Assembly: GCF_009451885.1 (NCBI RefSeq)
Contig: NZ_WIAO01000009.1
Coordinates: forward strand, 62,001 to 126,000
Length of the DNA stretch: 64,000 bases
From: Glycomyces albidus
GTDB taxonomy: Bacteria > Actinomycetota > Actinomycetes > Mycobacteriales > Micromonosporaceae
Reading direction: 5' to 3'
The notes under the pieces were generated by a model that saw only the letters and a list, made by a program, of their open reading frames with translations, was not told the DNA's origin and did not search any database. Below are positions 9,469 to 17,445 of this stretch, in pieces. Positions within the stretch are counted from its first letter, which is position 1, and the number at the start of each line of letters is the position of its first letter. The position numbers and the translations under genes are program-made.

Positions 9469-9843
9469 GCGTGTCGGATCCCTGCAGTCCGGTTTCAGCG
9501 GCTCACGCCGCGTCGTGTGCGAACTGCTCCTGCTGACCGGGTTCGAAATCGAGGATCGTCTCGCGTCCCCACGAATCGTGCTTCGGGACCCTCATGCACC
9601 ACCTCGGGTGGCGCAGCACAACGGTTGTGCGGATGAACGTACCGTGCCTGTCCCGACCGCCCGGCATGCGCGAGGCTGATTCAGTGCTTGCAGGATTCCG
9701 GCACACACGCCTTGTTCGGGGCGATCACACCGGAGGCGACCCTCGCCGACCAGGGCCGCTGACGCGCCAGGCCGGGCCCCGACCGCCCCGAGGCCCCGGC
9801 CGGGTATCATTCACACCGGCCCCGCCCCGACCGGCGGGAGCCC
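9469..9843. other. Intergenic stretch before the tRNA-like gene
   Basis: No supported gene. A minus-strand ORF ends at 9503 and includes MRVPKHDSWGRETILDF; it has a protein-like composition but no recognised family, and may be a small orphan gene or a decayed fragment. Confidence 0.3.
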
Positions 9844-9917
9844 GGCCCGGTATTCCAACTGGCAGAGAAGACGGATTCAAAACCCGTACAGTGTGGGTTC
9901 GAATCCCACCCGGGCTA
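9844..9917 (+). tRNA. tRNA-like gene, anticodon CAA, short variable loop
   Basis: A full 74-nt cloverleaf can be drawn: acceptor 9844-9850/9910-9916 (7 bp, terminal G-U), TA at positions 8-9, a 3-bp D stem around CAACTGGCAGA, anticodon stem acgga/cccgt with one A-C mismatch next to the loop TTCAAAA, a 5-nt variable loop, and T arm gtggg-TTCGAAT-cccac; discriminator A, no encoded CCA. Anticodon CAA would read Leu, but normal tRNA-Leu has a long variable arm, which is absent. The D-stem length and the ACGGATTCAAAA segment resemble tRNA-Leu, so it may be a diverged or shortened tRNA-Leu. An integrase remnant follows it. Confidence 0.6.
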
Positions 9918-9926
9918 CTTTCCCCG

Positions 9927-9963
9927 CCCCAGGTCATGGAGCCAAATCGGCATCTACCTGGGG
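9927..9963 (+). terminator. Probable terminator of the tRNA-like gene
   Basis: Arms CCCCAGGT (9927-9934) and ACCTGGGG (9956-9963) are followed by TTTCTCTTT, right after the tRNA-like gene. The loop is long (21 nt). Confidence 0.5.
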
Positions 9964-10174
9964 TTTCTCTTTGCCTCCGGAATCGCCAGGGTCACACCGG
10001 GGCACCCAGGTTTTTCCACTATTCCCCCCAGATTCACCCCCGACAGGATGTCCTCCACCGCGGGGCAGTGTCGTCCTCCACCCCCGGCGGCAAGTGCCCG
10101 TGCGTGTCCGACGCGACCTTGATCGACTGCTCATCGACGCCTTGGATCGGACGCCCGCCGACCCCGGCCGGTGC
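9954..10174 (-). pseudogene. C-terminal remnant of a tyrosine integrase
   Basis: Minus-strand translation gives QSIKVASDTHGHLPPGVEDD in one frame, matching the usual end of phage-type tyrosine recombinases (xSSIxVTxDTYGHLxPG with the catalytic Tyr position, here His). After a frameshift near 10065 it continues as AVEDILSGVNLGGIVEK up to a stop at 9954. An in-frame stop at 10175-10177 cuts it upstream, so the catalytic core is gone. It ends a few tens of bases from the tRNA-like gene, the classic placement of an integrase beside its attachment tRNA. The family assignment rests on a short stretch. Confidence 0.45.
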
Positions 10175-10177
10175 TCA

Positions 10178-10489
10178 GGCGCGGAAGCGGGCCCCACTTC
10201 CTCGGCGTTGCCCTCGCATTTCCAGCTCCCGGTGTTGGTGTTCACCGCGACCGGCCTGCACCTGCGGTGTTTTTCGAACACTCCGGAGCGCGCGGCTCAT
10301 GAGAACGCCATCCGGGTCGTTGGGTTGTCGCGCTGACGATTGCGCTGCAACGACCGGCGAACCGCTTGGAGGAAACCGAGAAAATACGAGAGCGATGCGG
10401 GTGGAAGGCAGGGATTGATTGTAGGAACGCTACAACGATGGCGCGATTTCGGTAGTGGAACGCTTGCGCTTGGTTGCGACACTGCCCTC
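10178..10489. other. Intergenic, possible element debris
   Basis: No supported gene. The stretch lies between the integrase remnant and the membrane protein. Its base composition is a little more mixed (TTTTTCGAACAC, AAAATACGAGAG), as expected for element remains. Confidence 0.3.
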
Positions 10490-11086
10490 ATGAACACGAC
10501 ACAGCAGACCGCTGCTTCAAGGGGCGTCGCGCCCGCCATCGCCTGGGGGCTTGCCCCTGTCGGATGGTTCTTCCTGCTCATGGGCTGGCTCTTCATGGAC
10601 GCCGACCTGTCCGGCCCGGTCCAGACCGGACTCGGCATCGCGATCCTGGTCTTGCCCGTGCCGTGGCTGCTCTGGGCGTCCTGGCGGATGCCGCGGCCGC
10701 AGGTGCGGACGTACCTCGCCGAAGGTGGCGCGCTGGCCGCGTTGCTGCTCTCGCTGTTCGTCACCGCCGTGTACTTCCTACTCGGAGCCGATCCGACCGA
10801 GACAGCGCCGCTGGGCTTCACCGTTGCGTACGTCGCCGCCGCGGCAGTGCTCATCGCGGCCGCCTGGCCCCTGCCGGGCCGGCGCATCGCTTACGGCGTG
10901 CCCGCGTTGGGATGCGCGATCTTCGCGATCAGTGTTCAGGTGCCGCAGTGGAGGAACGGCGCGCACATGGGCTCGAAGCTCGCCATCGCGGACGAGGTGC
11001 TGCTGAACATCCTCCTGGGCGAGATCGTCCTGGGAGCCGTCCTCCAAATTGCTCGGTGGCTGCTCGGGAAGCGCCGAGCCGTCTGA
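10490..11086 (+). CDS. Small polytopic membrane protein, unknown function
   Basis: 198 aa from ATG 10490 (MNTTQQTAASRG). Five to six hydrophobic helices are visible: APAIAWGLAPVGWFFLLMGW, GLGIAILVLPVPWLLWASW, LAALLLSLFVTAVYFLL, FTVAYVAAAAVLIAAAW, VPALGCAIFAISV and LLNILLGEIVLGAVLQI. It ends in a basic tail (LLGKRRAV). No enzyme or transporter signature is seen. It probably stands alone in front of the YbaB/WXG100 cassette; a link with that cassette is not shown. Confidence 0.65.
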   Translation: MNTTQQTAASRGVAPAIAWGLAPVGWFFLLMGWLFMDADLSGPVQTGLGIAILVLPVPWLLWASWRMPRPQVRTYLAEGGALAALLLSLFVTAVYFLLGADPTETAPLGFTVAYVAAAAVLIAAAWPLPGRRIAYGVPALGCAIFAISVQVPQWRNGAHMGSKLAIADEVLLNILLGEIVLGAVLQIARWLLGKRRAV

Positions 11087-11278
11087 GTGGATCGAAGGCC
11101 TGGACCGCGCCAGCGGTTCCGGCCTTCCGGGAAGGCTCGGGCGCACGCGCAGCGGCCCCAGGGCGTTGGCCCCGTGTGAGCTGTCCTGTGCCGCGTTCCG
11201 GTTGCCGCCAAGGGGGACGCCCGAGTTGTATCGTTGTTGCCACCCCACGTCCCCCGGCTCGGACAAGGAGCACACTCG

Positions 11279-11689
11279 ATGACCATCCCCGACCCCGGCG
11301 GTATGACCGGACCGCTCGATCAGGTCATGGCCGCCGCCAAACGCGTCCAGGAGATCCAGAACGGGGACGCCGAGGCTGAGCCGATCGTCGCGGAGGCGGC
11401 CGAGGGCATGGTGACCGTGTCGGTGAAACCGCCGGGGACGGCCGAGGTGTCGATCAAGCCGGTCGCGATGCGGTTGGGCTCCGAGGCCTTGTCCGAGCAG
11501 ATCACCCTCGCGGTCAACGAGGCGTACGCCGCGCTGCGGGAGCGGGCCGGCGCGGGTGCGGCCGTGGACTTGGAGGAGCTGAACGAGCAGCTGGCGGAGA
11601 TCCAGCGCGAGGGAGCCGCGAGGTTGTCGTCCTTCCTGGACGGGATCATGGCCGCGCACTCGCGCGCCGAGCAGCGGGAGGAGCGGTAG
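11279..11689 (+). CDS. YbaB/EbfC family protein
   Basis: 136 aa, nucleoid-associated YbaB/EbfC family; classic members bind DNA as a dimer with tweezer-like helices. The family layout is visible: N-terminal helix (GPLDQVMAAAKRVQEIQ), central beta strands (EGMVTVSVKPPGTAEVSIK) and a C-terminal helix pair (LNEQLAEIQREGAARLSSFL). It is preceded by AAGGAG. In actinobacteria this family is often found in front of WXG100-type secretion genes, as here: the WXG100-like gene starts 2 bp after its stop. The role in that context is not established. Confidence 0.75.
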   Translation: MTIPDPGGMTGPLDQVMAAAKRVQEIQNGDAEAEPIVAEAAEGMVTVSVKPPGTAEVSIKPVAMRLGSEALSEQITLAVNEAYAALRERAGAGAAVDLEELNEQLAEIQREGAARLSSFLDGIMAAHSRAEQREER

Positions 11690-11691
11690 CC

Positions 11692-12021
11692 ATGGCGGCC
11701 GGATTCTCGGTGCAGCCGGAGAAGTTCGAGGAGGCCGCCGAGGGACTGCAGTCCCACGGCCAGGACCTCGCCGCCGTCTGGGAGGGATTCAAGGGCCAGG
11801 TCGAATCGATCACCGAAGCCTCGGGCGGGGACGAGATCGGCGGGCTGATCATGGAGATCCACAACGTGATCCTCGGGGCGTTCGAGGAGTCGATCACGGT
11901 GTGCGCCGACGAGCTCGCCAACGCCGGCGCCGACCTCAAGGAGTGGGCCACGGCCCATGCTGAAGGCGATGAGGCGGTCGCGAAGATCTTCCAGCAGCTC
12001 CTCGACGGCCTGGGCGGGTAG
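11692..12021 (+). CDS. WXG100/ESAT-6-like small helical protein
   Basis: 109 aa, almost all helix, with a Trp in the turn region (AAVWEGFKGQVESI) as in the WxG helical hairpin of type VII secretion substrates; the strict W-x-G is replaced by W-E-G. The second half (ESITVCADELANAGADLKEWA) matches the actinobacterial ESX-1 EspC-like/WXG100 group. Such proteins pair with, or chaperone, larger secreted effectors. It is tightly packed with its neighbours (2 bp from YbaB, 3 bp to the next gene), which indicates one operon. Confidence 0.75.
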   Translation: MAAGFSVQPEKFEEAAEGLQSHGQDLAAVWEGFKGQVESITEASGGDEIGGLIMEIHNVILGAFEESITVCADELANAGADLKEWATAHAEGDEAVAKIFQQLLDGLGG

Positions 12022-12024
12022 CGG

Positions 12025-12516
12025 ATGGTCATCAATCTGCCGCCCGCGCTGGGCGAGATCTTGAACATGTGCGGCGTCGACTGGCCGATGTCGAACGAGG
12101 ACATGCTGTTCCAGATCGGGGAGGCCTGGATGGGCCTGCCCGACCAGGTCGGCCAGGTCCTGTCGGGGGTGGGCGAGCAGGGCGCGAAAGTCTGGGACGA
12201 GAACATCGGCGAGGCGGTCGAGGCGTTCACGGCCTGGTGGAACGGGGAGGACGGGCCGGCGACGGTGCTGTCCGAGGGCACGATCGGGATGTACTTGACC
12301 GGTGCGGGGATGATGATCTGCGCCGCGATCGTCTTGGCGCTCAAGATCGCCTGCATCGTCCAATTGGCGATCCTCGCCGTCCAGATCGCCGCGGCGATCG
12401 CGGCCGCGGCGGCGACGATGGGGATCGCGGGAGCGGCGCTGCCGGCCATCTACGCGATCGGCCGCGAGATCCTCATGAACCTGGTCCAAGAAGCCGTCAT
12501 GCGGCTGCTGATGTAG
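12025..12516 (+). CDS. Membrane/pore-like delivery protein of the toxin cassette
   Basis: 163 aa. The N-terminal half is soluble (LPPALGEILNMCGVDWPMSN, WMGLPDQVGQVLSGVGEQGA), with two Trp-containing helices. The C-terminal half is strongly hydrophobic and Ala/Ile-rich (GMYLTGAGMMICAAIVLAL, CIVQLAILAVQIAAAIAAAA, GIAGAALPAIYAIGREILM): two to three membrane helices. This resembles the N-terminal WXG100-like/membrane module that actinobacterial polymorphic toxins carry ahead of the toxin domain, but here it ends as a separate protein 19 bp before the deaminase-like gene, which is in another frame. Confidence 0.6.
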   Translation: MVINLPPALGEILNMCGVDWPMSNEDMLFQIGEAWMGLPDQVGQVLSGVGEQGAKVWDENIGEAVEAFTAWWNGEDGPATVLSEGTIGMYLTGAGMMICAAIVLALKIACIVQLAILAVQIAAAIAAAAATMGIAGAALPAIYAIGREILMNLVQEAVMRLLM

Positions 12517-12535
12517 AAGGGCCGCACCACTCCTC

Positions 12536-13153
12536 ATGCCGAAAGACCCGAAGAACGCCGCGCTCGGCGCTGCCGCCAAGAAGATCGCGAAGCCGGCGAT
12601 CAAGAAGATCAAGGTTCCCAACCCCCGCGTGAGACGGCTCGATCCGAACAAGAAGCAGATCGACGCGACCGTCACTCCCAGCGACGGCGTCACCATGAAA
12701 ACCGGCCCGGAACTGCGAAAGGACGCCGAGGACATCCACAAGGCGTACGAGAAGCAGTACGGCGAGCGCGCCTCGCAGGGCCTGACGGTGGCGACCATTC
12801 AGGACAAGAACGGGAACCTGTACTACGTCATGAACCGCAACACCACCTCCAAGGACGCCCGCGATCTGGCCGACAGCCTCGGCTACAAGCGACTCATGGG
12901 CCCCGGCACGTCCACGCCGGACGCGAACCATGCCGAGCGGATCGCGCTCAACATCCACGACCTGCGCACCCAGGCGATCAAGGACGGCAAGATCGGCGAG
13001 GAGCCGTACCGGAGCCTGCCCGAGCCGCCGATGAACATCTCGCCGTCGCGAAAACCCTGCGACGACGCGGCCACGCCACCGGCGAACGCGCAGAACTGCC
13101 GCGCCGAGACGCAGAAGACGAACGGTTTGGTCAACCTGGTAGGGTGGCCCTAA
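12536..13153 (+). CDS. Deaminase-like toxin protein
   Basis: 205 aa. After a Lys/Ala-rich start the protein has a cytidine-deaminase-like layout: strands (GLTVATIQDKNGNLYYVMNR), then HAE (His132, Glu134) as the zinc-ligand/proton-shuttle motif, and a later SPSRKPC (Cys175) with Cys188 as possible remaining zinc ligands. The two Cys are 13 residues apart rather than the usual 3-5, so it is either a divergent family with an insert (XOO_2897-like proteins have a related spacing) or a non-standard site. The location after WXG100-like and membrane genes and before a small acidic protein supports a secreted DNA/RNA/nucleotide deaminase toxin. Target unknown. Confidence 0.55.
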   Translation: MPKDPKNAALGAAAKKIAKPAIKKIKVPNPRVRRLDPNKKQIDATVTPSDGVTMKTGPELRKDAEDIHKAYEKQYGERASQGLTVATIQDKNGNLYYVMNRNTTSKDARDLADSLGYKRLMGPGTSTPDANHAERIALNIHDLRTQAIKDGKIGEEPYRSLPEPPMNISPSRKPCDDAATPPANAQNCRAETQKTNGLVNLVGWP

Positions 13154-13210
13154 CCAGGGAAAACACTGTCGCGCTGTCGTTGCGCGGCACCGATTCGAGG
13201 GGATGCGGGT

Positions 13211-13705
13211 ATGGAGTTGTGGGACGCGGAGATGAGCCGTTTCGAGGGTCCCCTCGAGGACGTGTCGGCTCGGGACCGCTTCCGCATCGCCGTCGACGCC
13301 CTCGGCTGGTCGATGGCCACCACCGAGCGCCCGATCGAGGACGCCGACTTGGCCGCGTTCGTCGACCGCACCCTGGCGACCCTGCGGGCCGCGCTCCAGC
13401 AGGGCCGCACTCTCGCCGAGGCCACCCCCGCGGTCCTCTCCGAGCTGACCGTGCAGCAGAACCGGGCCGAAGCGCCCGGCACGATGGGCATCGTGCTCGC
13501 GCTCGGGTTGTGCTTCGACGAGCTCGACACCGTTCTGACCCCCAGCCGGACCCTCGAGGTCCTCGGGCAGTGCTACGAGTTCGAACTCGTCCGCATCTGC
13601 CCCGACCCGATCGTCACCCGCGCCTTCGAAGAGCGCAGCCCCCGCATGCGCGAGATCCTCGACTACCAACAGGCGCTCTTGACGTCCTACACGGGCGAAC
13701 TGTAA
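13211..13705 (+). CDS. Candidate immunity protein for the deaminase-like toxin
   Basis: 164 aa, acidic, soluble, mainly helical (LEDVSARDRFRIAVDALGW, DADLAAFVDRTLATLRAAL, GTMGIVLALGLCFDELDTV). I know no family for it. The assignment rests on position: it follows the toxin-like gene by 57 bp on the same strand and is the last gene of the cassette, the standard place for a cognate inhibitor. It has no signal peptide, consistent with a cytosolic protector. Confidence 0.5.
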   Translation: MELWDAEMSRFEGPLEDVSARDRFRIAVDALGWSMATTERPIEDADLAAFVDRTLATLRAALQQGRTLAEATPAVLSELTVQQNRAEAPGTMGIVLALGLCFDELDTVLTPSRTLEVLGQCYEFELVRICPDPIVTRAFEERSPRMREILDYQQALLTSYTGEL

Positions 13706-13873
13706 CCGCCTCTGAACGGCCCCCGTCCGTGAACCGCTGAGCGCCGCTGCGGCCGCTGCGTTTGGTGGTCAGCCTACGGGTGTCGTTGGGGATCAACCAG
13801 GTGTTGAGCAGACCCCGTACCGTCCGGACTTCCCTGCGGCTTCCGGTGTTCCGGAGCCGCCCTCAGGGAGGGT

Positions 13874-15070
13874 TCACTCTGGACCAGGGCAGGTGAAGGA
13901 GGGCGTAGCGGTCCCCGACATGGTGTTCAGGCACTCGCCCATCTGCCGCTGTCCGTAGAAGTTCGGGTGCATGGACTCCTGCAGCTGCCCCTGGGAGAGG
14001 CCCGAGACGATGAACCGCGCCCATTCGCTCTCGGCCTCGGGCAGCGGGTTCACGAGCGTGTTGCCGCCCGCGGACTGCTGGACGCCCTTGGCGCAGACCT
14101 CGTGGCCGTCGAGGGCTTCTTGGAGGTCGAGGAACTCCACGCCGTCGACGCTCGCCGCCGTCTGCTCGTGCGCCTCGGCGAGCGCGGGGATGAGGGTGTC
14201 CCGGGCCCAGTCCGAGTCGTCGTTGTAGAAGGGGCAACCGCCGGTGTCGAGCCGGGCGTACGAGGACTCGGGGTACCGGTTGTCGGCTCCTCGCGGGATC
14301 GGCGAGGGATAGGTCTGGAGGACCAGGCGGTAGTCCGAGTCCTGGTATCCGGCATCGCCCATGGTGCCGCGGACGGCCTCGAGGACCGCTTTCACCTTGC
14401 CGCTCATGGCCTCGATCCGGGCCGGCATCTGCGGTCCCAGGGTCTTGCTGCAGTGCCATCCGGCGTACCGCGGGAGGCTGAATCCCTTGACGCAGTCCGC
14501 GATGACGTCGCTGAAACCGATGTCGTTGCCGCCGATGGACACCACGATGAGTTTGACGTCCTTGGCGGCGGCATGGTCGGCGAGCTGCTCGATCTGCGGC
14601 CGCTCGCCTTTGAACGGGGTGTGGAGGACGTTGTCGGTCGTCGCTCCCGAGCAGGCGATGTTGATGCGGTTGCGCTCGGCGATTTCGAAGGTCTGCCCGT
14701 CGACGCGGACCGCGTTCAGGTGGTGGATCTCCGCTCCAGTGGAGCGGTTGCACCCGTTGGCGTACGACGATCCGTAGACCCTGGTCGGGTCGTAGAAGCA
14801 GAAGGTCTCCGACGCGTTGCAGGCGTATGCGGCGAGGTCGGTGCCGTACCGGCTGCCCCGAATCGTGTTGCCGTTGCCCTGCCAGCGGCCCGCCTCCCCC
14901 GAAATGAAACTGTCGCCCAGGGAGATGACGGCCGGCTCCTTGGCCTGCGTCGTCGCGGCCTCTTCGGCGACGGCCGCCGAGGGGACGGCGAGCACCGCAC
15001 CCAGAATCGCGGCGGCTGCGCCCGTCGCCCATGCCGGCATCGACGATGTGCGCGTTCTCGTCGCTCTCAT
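13874..15070 (-). CDS. Secreted SGNH/GDSL hydrolase
   Basis: 398 aa. Signal peptide (MRATRTRTSSMPAWATGAAAAILGA with AVPSAAVA before the mature part). The SGNH hydrolase blocks are complete: block I ISLGDSFISGEAGRW with the nucleophilic Ser, block II with the Gly in CSGATT, block III GGNDIGF with the oxyanion Asn, and block V HPNFYG with the catalytic His near the C-terminus. The mature protein has several Cys, as in exported actinobacterial lipases/esterases. Start ATG 15070 is preceded by GGGAGGGACGCAA; the reading frame extends further upstream but without signal-like sequence. Likely an extracellular esterase or lipase; substrate unknown. Confidence 0.88.
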   Translation of the reverse strand: MRATRTRTSSMPAWATGAAAAILGAVLAVPSAAVAEEAATTQAKEPAVISLGDSFISGEAGRWQGNGNTIRGSRYGTDLAAYACNASETFCFYDPTRVYGSSYANGCNRSTGAEIHHLNAVRVDGQTFEIAERNRINIACSGATTDNVLHTPFKGERPQIEQLADHAAAKDVKLIVVSIGGNDIGFSDVIADCVKGFSLPRYAGWHCSKTLGPQMPARIEAMSGKVKAVLEAVRGTMGDAGYQDSDYRLVLQTYPSPIPRGADNRYPESSYARLDTGGCPFYNDDSDWARDTLIPALAEAHEQTAASVDGVEFLDLQEALDGHEVCAKGVQQSAGGNTLVNPLPEAESEWARFIVSGLSQGQLQESMHPNFYGQRQMGECLNTMSGTATPSFTCPGPE

Positions 15071-15319
15071 TTGCGTCCCTCCCACGGCAACTCCTTCTGA
15101 CGGTGAATGAAGGCGTTGCAGCAGGTGGAGCGCCTTCGGCTCGACACAGTGGACCACGGGTACCGGGACGCCATCGACCGATTCGGCTGCCGCCGATTGT
15201 CGAGAATCCGACAACCGCTCCGCGGCCGGTCGGCACCGGGGTCGGGTTCCGCTGGGCGCGCGTAGGGACATCGATCCCGACCGCAAAGCGCACCGAGTGC
15301 CGCCTCAGCGGGATTCACC
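15071..15319. other. Upstream region of the secreted hydrolase
   Basis: No gene seen. It should contain the promoter of the minus-strand hydrolase; no clear hexamers are recognised. Confidence 0.3.
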
Positions 15320-15617
15320 CGGATCCGGGCGACCTGCGCGATCGTCGCCCGCCTCACCGGCGGCAAGGTCCCCGGCGCGAAACTGCCGTACCTCGGCAAC
15401 AACATCGGTCTCGGCAACCGCGGGGTCTTCCAAGCGGTCGGTGCGGACCTGAGCCCGAAGACGTGGAGCCTCCGCGCGCGACCCGCAGCGCACTTCAAGG
15501 CGCTTCGTCAACTGGGGTACGGCGTGGAACGCCGCCCACCCCGCCGCCGGACTGCCGACCCGCAAGCGCCGCTTGGCGCTCACGGCGACGCAGACCAGAG
15601 AGGAAGCAGCCTCGTAG
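15320..15617 (+). pseudogene. Frameshifted gene fragment, unknown family
   Basis: Plus-strand translation reads like protein in two successive frames: GKVPGAKLPYLGNNIGLGNR and GVFQAVGADLSPKTWSLRARP in one, then, after a shift near 15500, FVNWGTAWNAAHPAAGLPTR and KRRLALTATQTREEAAS to a stop at 15615. There is no start codon context and the fragment is less than 100 codons. I cannot name the family. It appears to be the 3' end of a gene lost from this spot, next to the GH43 gene. Confidence 0.4.
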
Positions 15618-15727
15618 ACCAGGTGCGTTCGGCCGCAGCCGGTCGGTGCGAGCGGGCCGGCAGGCGCCGGATCAGCGCGTCGCCGGTGGCGGCGAACCGG
15701 TTCTTGTCGCGGTTCCCTGTCGGAGGT

Positions 15728-16678
15728 TCAGGACCAGGCGGTCCGAAGCCGTTCGTGCTCGGCGGCGGTGACGGGGAGGACGACGCCGTGGCAGGGGTCT
15801 TCGGGCAGGCGGAAGTCCTCGCACGGCGTCCACCGGCCGCCGGCGAGGTCGGTCGTCTCGAACGGGACGTAGCGGCGCTCGGGCGTGAACTCGTCGATCC
15901 ACAGGAACCAGCGGTCTCCGCTGTTCGCCTGGTACACCAGCGGTCCCTCGCCTTGGCGGATCGCGCCGAGCCCGATGCCCTCGGCCAGCGGCGCCCACTC
16001 CCCCGTGAGCGAGGTCGCGGTCTCCGAGAAGACGGTCTTGCCGAAGGGCGACTCGCCGGTGCGGCCGCGTTCGTCCTTGAGGAACCGGTAGTAGACGCCG
16101 TCGTGCTCGATGACGGTGGCGTCGATGGTGTGCCACCCGCGGTCGATCCACACCCGCGGCTCGGCGAACGATCGGAAGTCGCGGGTGGTGGCGCACAGGA
16201 TGCGGTTGTGGCTGTCGGTCGCGTGCTCGGGGTCGGCGTACAGCGTCGAGGACCAGTGGACGAGGTAGGCGCCCTGGTCGGGGTCCCAGACCGCCTCGGG
16301 CGCCCACGCGTTGCCGGCCTCGGGTGGGGCGACCTCGACGAGGCGGCCCTCGCCCCAGTCGACCAGGTCGCGCGATTCCCACACCATGATCGACCGGCTG
16401 CCCCGGCGCTGCATCCGGTCCCAGTCGGTGCGGTCGCCCACGCGCAGGTCGGTCGCGACCATGAAGAAGCGGTCGCCCTCGGGCGAGCGGACGATGTGGG
16501 GGTCGCGGACGCCGCGTTCGCCGAGAGTCGAGCGCAGGACCGGCCTGCCGCCGTTCAGGTCGTCGAAGTGCAGCGGGTCGTCGCCGTCGCTGAGCGCGAA
16601 GTGGATCTGCTCGCCTTCGGCCCCTTCGCGTTTGAAGTGGGCGTACAGGTAGCCGGCGTACTCGGGTTCGCTCGTCAT
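15728..16678 (-). CDS. Glycoside hydrolase family 43-like enzyme
   Basis: 316 aa, five-bladed beta-propeller type of GH43. Seen: RDPHIVRSPEGDRFFMVATDL with the candidate base Asp, a second Asp in HTIDATVIEHDGVYYRFLKD, and the candidate acid Glu in RQGEGPLVYQANSGDRWFLW. Members remove arabinose, xylose or galactose side groups from plant polysaccharides. There is no signal peptide, so it would act on imported oligosaccharides. Start ATG 16678 (MTSEPEYAGYLYAHF). It is last in a minus-strand operon after SDR and zinc dehydrogenase genes (11 bp gap) and divergent from the LacI gene, which suggests it is part of the fucose/oligosaccharide regulon. Confidence 0.85.
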   Translation of the reverse strand: MTSEPEYAGYLYAHFKREGAEGEQIHFALSDGDDPLHFDDLNGGRPVLRSTLGERGVRDPHIVRSPEGDRFFMVATDLRVGDRTDWDRMQRRGSRSIMVWESRDLVDWGEGRLVEVAPPEAGNAWAPEAVWDPDQGAYLVHWSSTLYADPEHATDSHNRILCATTRDFRSFAEPRVWIDRGWHTIDATVIEHDGVYYRFLKDERGRTGESPFGKTVFSETATSLTGEWAPLAEGIGLGAIRQGEGPLVYQANSGDRWFLWIDEFTPERRYVPFETTDLAGGRWTPCEDFRLPEDPCHGVVLPVTAAEHERLRTAWS

Positions 16679-16689
16679 GTCGGTTCCGG

Positions 16690-17445
16690 TCAGCGGCCGA
16701 GCCAGCCGCCGTCGACGGGGAGCACCGCGCCCGAGACGTAGTCGGAGGCGGCGCTGGCGAGGAACACCGTCGCCCCGGCGAGGTCGCCGGGGCGGCCCCA
16801 CCGGCCGGCGGGGATGCGTTCGAGGATCGCCTTGGAGCGGTCCGGGTCGTCTTGCAGCGCTTGGGTGTTGTCGGTGGCGATGTAGCCGGGGGCGATCGCG
16901 TTGACGGTGACGCCGCGGGCGGTCCACTCGTTGGCGAGCGCGCGTGTGAGACCGGCGATGCCGGATTTGGCGGCGGCGTAGCCGGGGACGTTGATGCCGC
17001 CTTGGAAGCTCAAGAGCGAGGCGGTGAAGATGATCTTGCCGCGGCCGCGGTCGAGCATGGCGCCGCCGACGGCGCGGGCGAGCGCGAACTGGCTGGTGAG
17101 GTTCACCTGGAGGACGTCGTTCCAATCCGCGTCCGAGTGCTCGGCGGCGGGGGCGCGGCGGATCGTGCCGGCGTTGTTGACGAGGACGTCGACCGGTTCG
17201 GCGGCGAGGGCGTCGGCGAGATCGGCGACCTGCGCGGGGTCGCTGAAGTCGGCGCGGAGCGCGCGGAAGCGGCGGCCGAGCCCGGTGACGCGCCGCTCGA
17301 TCGCGGAGCCTTCGGGTTCGATGGTGGCGCTGACGCCGATGACGTCGGCGCCGGCGGCGGCGAGCGCTTCGGCCATGGCGAAGCCGATGCCGCGCTTGGC
17401 GCCGGTGACGACGGCGAGGCGGCCGGTGAGGTCGAAGGGGTTCAT
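16690..17445 (-). CDS. SDR-family dehydrogenase, sugar or sugar-acid (KduD/fucose type)
   Basis: 251 aa classical short-chain dehydrogenase. Cofactor site GAKRGIGFAMAEAL (TGxxxGIG); NNAG motif in VLVNNAGTI; catalytic Ser (SLLSFQGG), Tyr and Lys (YAAAKSG). It ends in the common SGAVLPVDGGW. Closest in style to 2-dehydro-3-deoxy-gluconate 5-dehydrogenase and L-fucose / 2-keto-3-deoxy-L-fuconate dehydrogenases. Given the L-fuconate dehydratase and GH29 on the other side of the regulator, it is a good candidate for an oxidation step of non-phosphorylative L-fucose breakdown. ATG overlaps the TGA of the upstream dehydrogenase gene (ATGA), indicating translational coupling. Confidence 0.85.
   Translation of the reverse strand: MNPFDLTGRLAVVTGAKRGIGFAMAEALAAAGADVIGVSATIEPEGSAIERRVTGLGRRFRALRADFSDPAQVADLADALAAEPVDVLVNNAGTIRRAPAAEHSDADWNDVLQVNLTSQFALARAVGGAMLDRGRGKIIFTASLLSFQGGINVPGYAAAKSGIAGLTRALANEWTARGVTVNAIAPGYIATDNTQALQDDPDRSKAILERIPAGRWGRPGDLAGATVFLASAASDYVSGAVLPVDGGWLGR

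Noticed and set aside
9844..9917. Selenocysteine tRNA (selC)
   Set aside because: A TCA anticodon needs a shifted loop that breaks the anticodon stem, and there is no long variable arm or 8-bp acceptor.
9594..10418. 274-codon plus-strand frame across the tRNA-like gene
   Set aside because: It reads through the cloverleaf and the integrase remnant, with no family and abnormal composition.
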